Source: Auricularia sp. M13 (Eukaryota; Basidiomycota; Agaricomycetes; Auriculariales; Auriculariaceae). From it: DNA of 64,000 nucleotides. Below, piece after piece: positions 1-10,465 of this stretch. Each line of letters starts with the position of its first letter. Within the stretch, counting starts at the first letter, position 1. Under the pieces are notes generated by a model, which was not told the origin of the DNA, did no database searches, and worked only from the letters and a program-made list of their open reading frames with translations. The stretch spans positions 1,922,001-1,986,000 of the forward strand of contig CM073196.1 in NCBI GenBank assembly GCA_037042915.1, given 5' to 3'. The position numbers were made by a program, and so were the translations under genes.

Positions 1-1768
1 GGGCTTGTCTAACTGTAGCAAAACCTCCTGTATGAATTGTCAGCACGGAGATTGGGTGAAATGCTAACTTACAAAATTGAACCTATATATCCGCTCTTTA
101 ACCTGGGAAATATCAGCAAAGCTATCCCGGTGAAATTAATTAACGCACCTGCAAGCGGTATGCCCGGTTAGCTTTCTCGTCGCCTGGTTGCAATGAACGC
201 AGAATGAGCATTTCTATGAGTCGACTAAACTGCCGCTGCAGTGAAATATGAGCTTGTTCCACGACGTCCCGATGGTCACGACGTACCTCAGCCATCTTGA
301 GTTTCGTACGCCACATCTCAACCCATGCTTTATTGGCAGGAGGACCGAGGCAACCTCGAGCGGTCCGCTTGCTCTTCTTGACCTTGGCAACCTTGCTCTT
401 GCCTTTGGCAGCCAGCGCCTTAGCGGGAGAAGAGGAAAGCTTTGGCGGTGGAATCTTTCCCGTTCCTTCTGCCATGAATTGCTCATTGGCGAGAAGCATC
501 TGCAGGTCGTTCTTGTCCCGCAGATCTTCAAACGCCTCAGCTGGGTCTTCTACGGTGAGCTCAGCAATATTTGGCTGCCGAAGCACGTAGTTGTATATCG
601 CTTGGTAAAGCTGCGCTTGAGTGCGAGTCAGCACTCAGCTGGGGAAAAGCTCATGACATGAGGTGGCGTACAGCCATGCGCTTGTTTTTGGAACGGCGGA
701 AGAATAACGAATTGGCTATGTCAAGCCAGTCAATGACATCCTGGGGACCTAGATGCGCACACATACCTCAGCCGGAGTCGGACCTTGTCTGGCCAGAAGA
801 AGAAAGGATAGAGCGATGAGTACCCGACGAAATGATACACCGGTGTCCGAGCCGCGTCCCTGCGTCGCCGACGTTCAAACCTGAGGATAAAACATGAGTA
901 AGGGCGCCAGGAGCAATATGGACGGGTGCTGACAGCACAACAAACTCCCACTGGTCTTCATCCTCATTGATAAAGGACCCGCCCTCGATATACAACAAAA
1001 TGAAGATCTGCATACGCCTGTGGTACTCTCTGAAACCTGGGGTGTTCCATGTCGCCTAATAGAGGTCAACACGTATAGTGCATAAAGCGGGTGTGTTGAA
1101 CTGACGTGGTACACCTCGTACACGATCGCCTCGTCGTCGTCCTCGCTGACGGTCTCTGTCAGACGCGTCTTGCCTTTGGAACTTTCCGCACGCCGCGCGT
1201 AAGACGCGATCTTCGTCCCCATAGGTTTGAACGCGGTCGCGTCCTGTTCAACGCGCTCCAGAAACTCGGCTTCATTGCGATAATAATCTACAAGCAGATG
1301 AAGACGAGGCTCTGGTGCCAGCTGGCTTCTTACGCACCTGGCGGAATATGCGGATAGAGCTTGCCCTCTACATCGTCCACGGTATCACCTTGAAGTCTTG
1401 CAGCTTGAGATATGTTGAGATAGTTTATGAGAGAACCAGACGTGAACCTGAGCTTCATATCCGAGTTGAGTTAGTGGCACCCAGCGTTGAAATGGGTCCG
1501 CGTACGTCGATTGAAAGGTCATTGTAACCATATATCGTCTCTTGCTCCCCATATATCTACAGCACAGAGCAGTTAGGGGGAATTCACGTCGACGAACAAA
1601 CATACAGGATAGGTGAACGCTGGGTGAAACGGTGCCTCAGCGTCAAGCGAATTTCTATCCTCCTTTGCCCGGACTAATGGGACAAGGTCAGCCTGGAATG
1701 TAGGTAACCAGATGACGCGTACCCAGAGTCAGCTTCAATGCTTCGTTTGCGTTTGTAGTCCACTCCAT
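1..1768 (-). CDS. HAT1: Histone acetyltransferase type B catalytic subunit (partial at C-terminus)
   Basis: Type B histone acetyltransferase, which acetylates new histone H4 before chromatin assembly. The reverse-strand start at 1768 opens with MEWTTNANEALKL, like the WTSSANEAL start of yeast Hat1. Short introns then join the N-domain blocks FHPAFTYP, IYGEQETIYGYNDL and DDVEGKLYPHIPP, a FKPMGTKIASYARR block, GFREYHRRMQIFILLYIEGG and the acetyl-CoA loop PPFQKQAHG. TVEDPAEAFEDLRDKND holds the conserved catalytic Glu. The first Gly of the usual QxxGHG loop is Ala here. The last exons, ending EVLLQLDKP, run off the left edge, so the C-terminus is missing. It lies on the same strand as NSA1, 116 bases downstream of it. 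Exon phases were followed by eye and agree throughout. Confidence 0.93.
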
Positions 1769-1884
1769 GGTTGTCAGCGAGCGGAGGAAACACGTCAACG
1801 GGATGTACCGGCGGTTCGTCACAACATGGGCACACACTCTCGACAAGCACTCAGCACTGATGGTCATATCATATATTTAAGACG

Positions 1885-3286
1885 CTACTCTTTTCTACGT
1901 TTGCGGCGCGAGGGTCTCCCGTCATCTTCGTCGTCGGCGTTGGCCATCTGATCCCATATTTCCTCCCCAACCTCCTCGTCCTGACTAGACCCTGAGACTC
2001 CTGCGTTGGTTGCGACAACGGCGGTGACAACGTCTTGCGTATATAATTTGGCAACTATTTCTCCTCTTCCGTCCATATTTTTTCCTGCAGTGGTAGGCGG
2101 CGCGAATGTGCTGTGAAGCCGTACGTAGCGATCCATGCTGGACGATGCAATGCGATTCGTGCTGTCCATCGCAAACGAAGTCACTGTCCCGCCGATGCCT
2201 GTAAAATATATGTCAGCATATAGCATGATGCCGCGCGACGCGCAACCTGCCTTTGTAGGAGTAGAGCTGCTTGCCGTTCCGAATGTCCAAAGCAAAAAGC
2301 TGACCACGCTCATCCGACACAAAAACGTCGCTGTGCTGCGTGAGCACAGACCGTTTTGCGGTACATAGGCGACATACTGTTCAGATACGCCACGCTCGAC
2401 GCGTTTTACGGCGCCCTTCGGGATAACGTTGGTCCAATTGGCCACAGGTCGACGGGCGGCGCGAGTGTCGTAGCGCCGTACCGCACCAAAACTTGTACCA
2501 GTCAATACTTCGTTGGAATCGCCGAGGTAGGTGAGAGAGGTGATTTGTACGGGAACGCGCAAATTGAGATTATCGTAAGGCACGTTCTTTGCACGCCATG
2601 TTTCTGCTGGGTGCAATGGCTCGTCCTTCTTGCGTTTCTTTGTCGGCTGTGCGCTGTCGGACGTTGTTGACGCGTCTGACGTCGAGAGGGTCTTCTCAAG
2701 ATCCCATGTCGAGAGCTCTACCTCATCTCCTCCAGATGCAAAATACTTTGCTTCAGCAGACAACCGCAGGTCCTTGAGGTTCGCGGATAGCGACGCCGTT
2801 GAGACCGGTTCGCCCTGTTTCGAAGTGAGAACCAAGCGCCCGGTCGAAGAACAGGTGAGAACTCCTCTAGGAAACAGGTTGCATCAGGCGCAAAAGACTC
2901 GAGGGTGTAAGAAGCGTACCGTTCGGGAATTGAGTCGAGCGCTATGAAGCGCGAGGAAGTAGATGCAAATTTTGCCGGCGTCCAGCTGGCCTCAAGATTG
3001 AGCGACGCGTCTTCTTTGACGGAATACAGTGCGGCCGAGCCGTCAGCGCGAGCACTTGCAAGCTGAGCTCGAGTCAACCAGGTCCGAGCATGAGGCGCAA
3101 GCAGCTCACCATGGGCACTTCATCCCTTGTCACGGCGAGAAACTGAACGGCCCGGTCCTTTCCCGGCGTATCTGGCGTATAGACCACATCTGAACTAATG
3201 GTGGTCTCCTTCGGGTTCAGGAGCGAGCATGAGAGCGAGGATATCCGGCCGCGTTCGTCGCCAGCGTAGAAGCGGAGAGACGCCAT
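1885..3286 (-). CDS. NSA1: Ribosome biogenesis WD-repeat protein NSA1 (WDR74 family)
   Basis: Nucleolar WD40 protein of the pre-60S particle; WDR74 is the animal homologue. The preferred start is MASLRFYAGDERGRI at 3286, because the family begins at the first beta-propeller blade. An in-frame ATG at 3331 would add 15 residues. Blades follow: VLTCSSTGRLVLTSKQGE, SLTYLGDSNEVLTGTSFGAV, SDVFVSDERGQLFALDIRNG and IGGTVTSFAMDSTNRIASSS with SMDRYVRLHS. The protein ends in an acidic stretch and the basic tail RPSRRKRRKE, likely a nucleolar signal. About five short introns, including one that removes a translatable stretch around 2350-2390, keep the frame. It is divergent from RMD5, with 59 bases between starts. 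Confidence 0.9.
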
Positions 3287-3345
3287 AGCCGCCCGTTGTT
3301 CGGAGTTCGTGCCGACGTTGTCCTGCGACATCCACCACTGGCACT

Positions 3346-4793
3346 ATGGCGTCGGAACTTCTGAAGGAACTGGCCAAGGTTGAGAAGGTCTCAGCATTTA
3401 CAGCGGCGCCGTCTTCGTCGTCGCTGCGAGCGTCCTCCAGCAAGAAGGCTCCAACGGCCTCGATTGCCAGCTCGCTGGACTCACTGCTCGAGTCGTTGCG
3501 CGAGTTCAAGCAGGGCATCGAGGCCGGCGCCACCTCCGAGGAGGTCGTAGCTGCCATTGCCCGCGCAGTGGAGGAGAAGAAGAAAGAGATAGACGACCGC
3601 CAGAAGGAGGTCTACAATGCCCTGGGCAAGCTGGGCAAGTCGCTCGACAAGGCAAGCGCTGCCCGGGTATAAGTCCATTGCGTCTCATGACCTGTCAGAA
3701 ATTTCCCACAGCGCTGCCTGACTGGGCCCCAATGTTCACCTCGCCGGCGTCGGCTGAGGCTCTAGACCGCACCGTCGCCGCCCATTTCATTCGGACCGGC
3801 CAATTTGCTGTGGCTGCTACATTCGTCGAGGTATGCCAATCGACGGCTTGCAAATCAATATGTTAATCGTCGCAGGAATCGGGAGCAGCACTCTCAGAGG
3901 ACACCCAGACCAAGTTTCTCGAGTTGCATGCCATCATCGATGCTCTCCGCCGGCGAGACATTGGTCCTGCCCTGCAGTGAGTTTTGAGCACCACTCTATC
4001 CTCATCTCATGTCGCTGCTTTACCAGATGGGCCAACGACAATCGTGAGTTCCTCCACAGCCGTAATTCACGACTGGAATTCTGCTTGCATCGCTCGCAAA
4101 TTATGCGCATCTTGCTCGAGTCGGACCCGCCAGACCAAGAGGGTGCCATCAACTACAACAGAACACACTGTGACCATCTGCGGCAGCAGTATACGCATGA
4201 GCTCAACCAACTTCTGACATGCACACTCTATGTCCCCTCGGAAAGAATGCGCTTGTCGCCTTACGCCTTCCTGGCGGAACCCAGCATCCATACCAACCTG
4301 GAGAGCATGTTGACCCAGGAATTCTGCGCAAAGCTCGGCATGAGCAAGCAGCTCCCCTTGCGAGTGGTCGGCGACATCGGTGCGGGTGGCGCTCTGGCGC
4401 GCATTGAGAAAGGGCGCAAGGTTATGCGCGAGCGGAAGAGCGAGTGGAGCCAGGCAGATGAACTGCCTGTGCGTCGTTTCCCTTGCAACTCAGGGTCTTT
4501 GTCTGACTGACAGCCCCAGATCGAAATTCCTCTTCCTCCGGAGAACAGGTATCACTCGATATTTGCGTGTCCTGTTTCGAAAGAGCAGTCGACGGTGACC
4601 AATCCGCCCATGATGATGACCTGCGGACATGTGGTATCTAAGGAAAGCCTCGGGAAATTGACGAAGCCTGGCGGGTGCGTGATTCCCCGTAAGCTGTTTT
4701 CATGGCTCCTGATAATGGGTTTCAAGTCGCGTGAAATGCCCATACTGCCCATTGGAGTCGAAGGAAGTTCAGGCCCTTCAAGTACATTTCTGA
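3346..4793 (+). CDS. RMD5: GID/CTLH E3 ubiquitin ligase RING subunit RMD5/GID2
   Basis: Catalytic RING subunit of the GID (CTLH) ubiquitin ligase, which in yeast degrades gluconeogenic enzymes. The start [15 protein letters not shown] matches RMND5 proteins. A coiled coil ([20 protein letters not shown]) leads to a LisH-like segment ([20 protein letters not shown]) and a CTLH region ([20 protein letters not shown], then [20 protein letters not shown]). The C-terminal GID-type RING has [19 protein letters not shown] and KCPYCPLES as zinc-binding clusters and ends EVQALQVHF. The last intron (about 4674-4730) restores the final zinc pair in frame. No frame break was seen. It shares its 5' region with NSA1. 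Confidence 0.93.
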
Positions 4794-4931
4794 GCACTGT
4801 CTGGAAAGGGAATTTGTGTATTTTCCTGTATCATGTGTATCCATAGTTGCATTCAATAGGACGCCACTGCTCACTGTAAGACTGCCTATGTAAGTACGAT
4901 TTTGTCGTCGCGGTTTTCTTACACGTGGTTG

Positions 4932-7900
4932 ATGCCGCGAAAGGACGCCGTAGCACAGCCCCCATTCAAGCTTCCTGTTAGGGCACGAAGTAAACGTCCT
5001 GCTGTCACCTCAACTGCGTCCTCGTCGCTGTTCAGTCGGCGTATGGCAACCAGCGCTACGAGCGACAAGTCAACTTTCGGAAGCGCCTGGAGTTACATAA
5101 AGCGCCATGCGAACTTCTTTCGAGTCCATCTCATCGCGTTCATAGTCTTGCCCTTCGTGCTCGTGCGTTTGCCATTGCACTGGCTCTGCATCCAGCCAAG
5201 CTCAGAATTTTTTTACAGGGCAGCATCCTGTATGCTAGCAATGGCCGGTTCAAGATCGACTACCTCGACTGTCTATTCTTAGCGTACAGCGCGATGGCTG
5301 GATGCGGTCTCAGCACCGTCAACCTCAGCTCGCTCACTGGCTGGCAGCAGACTATTTTATTCACCCTAATGCTCTTGGGACACTTTGGCGTCGTCAGTCT
5401 CCTCATGGTCCTCGTCCGCAAGTGAGCACCAGCCCCCAAGTATTTCTGCGGATATCGATAGGAGCTCATTGGTTGCAGGCACTACTTCCAGACGCGCTGC
5501 GAACAGTTCGTCAAAGTCAAGGGCCGTCGCAACGTCGTGCAGATAGGCCGCGACTTTGTGCACCGTATATCTTTTGGAACCAATCCTTCACATGCGGCGG
5601 CGCCGGAGCCTGCAAATGGCCTTGCACTCAACATCAATGGCAACGGAGACTCGGAGCCGCACGACGCGTCCGACGAGCCGAAGCCACCCAAGCGCGCATT
5701 TACCGTCGCCGTCCCAAGTGCTCTGGACAAGTCGGTGGTAGAGTCACGGGCGCCATTAAATCGTCTTGGATCGCTTCCGACAAGCAAGCCTCAGCACCGC
5801 TCGGACACCAGTGTGCCGCAAGCGGCCGCGTATCCACCAGCTTCGCTTTCGCCTGACGCTCACCATGTGCATTTTGCGGCCAATGAACCTTCGCCGCACC
5901 ACGCCTGGCCAGCAACGCCGACGATGGCGCACAACGGTGGCTTCTTTGATGCGAATGCAGTCATGACAGCGTCTCCGACGAGCATGCAGCTCTCGCTGCA
6001 TCCTACCATTTCCATTGAGAGTGCCCTCGAAAGCGAAGGTCCGCGGAAAAGGCAGACTGCAGGTCCGTTGCCCTCGCTGTCGAACATTCCATCGCAATTA
6101 CTGATGCTCTGTAGGTGGCCCGGCTCCTGTGCGCCGTGGTACCATCGTTACGCCCAAGAGCAAGACGCCGGCACACTACCACCAGCGCGGCGGGTTCCCG
6201 ACATATACGCTCGTTAAACGCTTGGTTTCGCGCATGTTTCCTCATACCTACAGGAAAATCGAGCGGAAAATGACTATTCAATCCGGTCCCAGAGTCGTTG
6301 TATCGCGTGCGACCAATCAGCCCAAAGATGCTGAGAAGGGCGGCCGATGGACTGATGAAGTTGAACATACCCTGGACGAGTTACAGGAACGGCTTCGAGC
6401 CAAGGTGGAGCGATGGATCCCTTTCGACGGTCTACGTGTCGGGCGCAACTCCAAGTTCCACCTCGACGAGTTGACGGACGAGCAGCTAGAAGAGATAGGC
6501 GGCATCGAGTACCGGGCGCTGCGTCTCCTCTCCTACTTGGTAAGCCAGTGGGTTGGATTCATTGATCATCCATTGACGGAATTGGTTTTAGGTCCCTCTT
6601 GTAAGGATTCACAGCAGGCAGATATTATCTTTGACGTATATTCATTCCTTGGCTGCGAATAGTATATGTTCGGCGTCATCGCGTTTTGCTTCATCCTCAT
6701 TGCTCCGTATCTCGCGACGACGACTCGTTATGACGATGTTTTCGAGGGTCAAGTCCGTTTAGTGCCTAAGCCTTGGTGAGTACGGGCGGAGTCCGGGGTG
6801 ATCGCATACAAGTCGCTGAGTCTACCATAGGTTCGCACTGTTCCAAGTCGTAGGAGCTTTTACAGGTGGTGGGATGAGTCTTGGAGACACAGGAATGGTA
6901 GGAGACGCACCCGGCTGTGGTATTCGCAGTGATTGAATGCGACCATCGTAGGTGCCGTTCCAGAGTGCAACATTGATGATATGTGAGCCACCAAAACTCC
7001 TGGTCCTGACCTACATTAACCCTCGTAGTCTCCTTAATTTTTGCGATCCTTGCTGGAAACCATGCATTCGTAAGTAATGTCCTTCACTTTCAATTGTGTT
7101 TTGCCGGTGGCTAAAATCTTTCAGCCAATCTTGTAAGTAAGGCAGTCAAAGAACTGGATGGACCATCTGACGTGTCATGGCAGTCTTAGGTTGACCATGT
7201 AGGCGGATTATCTGGCCGAGCAAGCGCCAGGCTCATGCATTGTGTAGTTGGATATGCACCAAGTTCGTCAAGGACGGTTCTCGGGCCGATCAAACCCTAC
7301 ATTTCTTGCTTGACCATCCTCGAAGGTGAGCACACGTTCTTTGTGCGAAATGCGGGAACATTCTGAATTTATCCAATTACAGATGCTTCATATACCTGTG
7401 AGCGTGCCGTTACTTCGCACTCTGTGCTTAGTATTGCTCACTTCTGACAGATTTCCCTGCCAACAAACTTGGTTCCTCGTTGTGGTTTTAGTAGTCTTCA
7501 GGTATGGACGATTCCGTGTTGCCTGGAAGCTCTAACCACCGCAAAGCATCCTAGAGTGGGCTGCGTTCTTAATATTAGGTACTGGGTTTTCATCTTTATC
7601 GCTTCATGTGTACTAAGATTTGCTAGACATCGGATTGGAAGTCACAGAGTCTCTTTCTCCCGCGAGGCGGGTATTGTGTGGTCTCTTTCAGGGACTGGCT
7701 GCTCGAGCCTCCGGATTTGCGATCGTCAACATATCCGCTCTCGCTCCATCCGTTATGTGCGTTGATTGCTGCATTTCCTATCTCCTGCTAACGTCTGCTG
7801 CAGATTCCTTTAGTGAGTGCGTTGCTCCAAATTAGTGCATACTGGTTTACGAACTGCATGAAGCATCGTTATGATGTAGTACGTTTGTGAATGTTACTTG

Positions 7901-8806
7901 CTTAGAACGCCGTGCTAAACCTCTTCAGCATCGCTGTCTTTCCTGTGGCAATGGCTCTACGTTCGACGAATGTCTATGAGGTGCGTGGTCCTTGCCGTAT
8001 CATTCTGATAGCTGACTCTCGTCGTAGGAGAAGTCCCTGGGCATTTACCAAGCGGACGAGGACGAGGAACCGAATCTAGACAGAGAAACGGGTAATAGGG
8101 AGGCAGGGAAGTGCTTATCATACGTCTGCATGCAAACCTGTGCTAACTGATCCTCAGTGGGAAAATATCTCAGCTGGCATCTGAGACGACAATTGGCATT
8201 CGGTGCGCCGTTCATGATTACCCCCGCGCCCTCGGCAGATGTAGACCGAGTATTTGTACAGACCTCTGGTGGCTGGTAGTCGGGATTTGGCTCGTATGCA
8301 TCATCGAGAGAGACAAGCTCATGGACGACGATAATGCTGTGTGGTTCAACTTATTTCGTGTCGGTACGTTGCGTCAGCTGAGAACCTTCTCCGCATCCTA
8401 ACGGCCTTAGTTTTCGAATTGGTTTCCGCATATGGCGGAGTGGGCCTCAGCCTCGGTATTCCAACTGTGCGTGCAGGACCTATGTGGTTGGGCTCCTCTG
8501 AACGGGAATCAGCAAAACTTCGCATTCATCGGCGCTTGTCGGCCACTATCAAAAGTCGTCGTGATTTTTGTTATGGTGCGATATTCCCTTGAGAAATTCT
8601 TCGGCGCTGAGGCTTGCAACAGGTCCGCGGGCGTCATAGAGTCCGTCACTCATACCATCGTATCACTGAGAGCTAACAGTACTCCATCGCAGGGCCTCCC
8701 GATGGCTGTAGACCGCTCCATCATGTTGCCCGAGGAATTCTCGAATGACGCTTTCCGTAACCGGCCTCAAGGCGTTCCCATTACTCGCGCCTCCACTGTT
8801 CCCTGA
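4932..8806 (+). CDS. TRK1: TRK-type high-affinity potassium transporter
   Basis: Plasma-membrane K+ uptake protein of the fungal Trk family (four membrane-pore-membrane repeats). The start ATG at 4932 gives MPRKDAVAQPPFKL. An early pore block reads DYLDCLFLAYSAMAGCGLST, followed by NLSSLTGWQQ. A long hydrophilic loop (about 5480-6540) separates the first repeat from the rest, as in yeast Trk1. Later blocks are WFALFQVVGAFTGGGMSLGD, FLLDHPRRCFIYLF, GLFQGLAARASGFAIVNISA, ALRSTNVYEEKSLGIYQ, FDLWWLVVGIWLVCIIERD, FELVSAYGGVGLSLG and GLPMAVDRSIMLPEEF. The 3' half is split by very many introns into small exons, some of 8 and 15 bases. With those spliced the reading frame looks intact. Confidence 0.92.
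7125..7132 (+). other. 8-base internal microexon of the TRK gene
   Basis: CCAATCTT lies between an acceptor (ttcag, ending at 7124) and a strong donor (gtaagt, starting at 7133). Joined to its neighbours it reads P-I-F in the conserved block GNHAF-PIF-LRLT of Trk proteins. Without it the frame is lost. Confidence 0.8.
7184..7198 (+). other. 15-base internal microexon of the TRK gene
   Basis: The 15 bases after an acceptor (ggcag, ending at 7183) and before a donor (gtaggc, starting at 7199) complete LRLTI before the WICTKFV exon. They are in phase with both neighbours. Confidence 0.75.
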
Positions 8807-8935
8807 ACCATCAATCACAGGAGGATGTGTTTAGTCGAGGCATAGAGTTCAACATCATATAGATATTGGCATCATGTACTTGTCTGACAATTTACACAGA
8901 ATACATACGCAGTCTTCTGGAACCACATGGTTTAA

Positions 8936-10246
8936 CTACAAGCGGTTCTTGATCTCCTTGTTCGCCAAGCGCCGGAATTGTTGTGCTGCACGAATTAGTC
9001 CTTGTGTAGGAAAGGATAAGGAGGCCACTGACCTGGAATACCACTGGCCATACGTTCCGCCTGTTGATAACTTTCCCGCATATTGACGGTGTCTGGGTTA
9101 TTCTTATCGTTCAGTCCAGCGCGGATGAGCCGTTTTACAGCAAGTAGCGCAGCGGGATCAAGACCTTCCATCTCGGAGAGGATATGGGAGCGGACAGCAC
9201 TCTGAAACTTTTCCGTAGGCTGCGATGGAAAAATTTGACTGCAATCTGTTGGTTACTTCAAAGAAGCACAATGAAACCAACGACGAACTTGACGAAACCA
9301 CATTGAAGCAATTCATTGGCACGCAAGGTCTTGCGGAATAGCAACACTTCATTTGCGCGCGCCAGACCCACTGAGGAAACAAGATGAGCTTTGTCGAAGT
9401 CGAATTATCGCACTGCACGCACTGCGGTTGACGAAGGATACGCTAGATCCGGCCTCAGATATCAGTCCTGTCCGACGTCAGCGATAGAATACTTATCTGT
9501 GGCACTTACTTACCCAAGAATGTGAAAGGGACGCTTAGATACGTTTCTGGTACGCAATAGATGAAGTCGAAGTGGCCTAAGAACGCCGCAGCAATGCCTG
9601 GACAGCGTCAAGCCACACGATTAGCACGAACGGATCATTTTACCCAAGACTGGTCCATTGACAGCAGCAATGAGCAACTATGAGTTCGCAAATAAGCCAT
9701 GCAAAACCTTGGTGGGTAAGGGGGTACATGCCTTGGAGTGCGTGTAGAGCTAATACTCGGTCAGCGTAGTTGGTCTGCTACTTCGACATCCGTACAGCAT
9801 GGGACACATCCATGTTGGCTTTGAAGACGCTCTGGGGAAAGTAGTCGCGGGCGGTCAGCTGTCGCCCTTCGGTAACACCGTCTTGCACGAGTGAGGAACT
9901 GGACAATTTGTTCGTGGTCAAGCAAGCATTGATTGGATACTGGACGTACGCGCTCTTGGACACATTGGTGCCACTAGAGCAGTCAGCGTATAGTTTGATT
10001 TGTGGCAGCCCGCCGTACGCGCAGAAGAAGCGGCCGTTCGCCTGCCAGATGTGGCCACAACCTCGGGACGTTGGTCAATTTCCCTCAGCGACCGAGCCAG
10101 ATCGTCATAGTCTAGCTAGGTTGTGAATACGAGTTGCAGCGAATGTGTGCATGCGTACCTTCAGCAGTGAGTGCATTCAAGGACTCCGGGCGGTTGAGAG
10201 TTATCGTCGCAATGCGGCCCTCGATCTGCACTGTGATACCGACCAT
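8936..10246 (-). CDS. Peroxisomal-type enoyl-CoA isomerase/hydratase (crotonase fold, ECI-like)
   Basis: Crotonase-superfamily enzyme, most like fungal delta3,delta2-enoyl-CoA isomerase, which moves double bonds so that unsaturated fatty acids can enter beta-oxidation. The chosen start MVGITVQIEGRIATITLNR (10246) opens directly with the first beta strands of the fold; an upstream ATG would only add unrelated residues. Further blocks are DYDDLARSLREIDQRPEVVA, a spliced NGPVLG region, VPETYLSVPFTFLG and an AVRSHILSEMEGLDPAALL helix. The protein ends RRLANKEIKNRL; the final NRL resembles the HRL peroxisome signal of yeast Eci1. The exon structure is partly inferred. It converges with TRK, 129 bases from stop to stop. 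Confidence 0.82.
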
Positions 10247-10465
10247 TCTGCACAACGCTTGAGCGCACAAGAGAGCAACAGCAGTCAATAGCAAGGGTCT
10301 TGCCCAAGTAGCTGACTCTGACCGGGCATCCGGCGACTTTGAGGCGCCAATCATGTGCACGACGACTAGTCTATACAGGTATGCACCGCGTTGTTACAGA
10401 AATCCCAGTCAACCCAAACAATATAATCGAAGAAAGCAACGAAAGCATGTGTACCACATTCTGTT

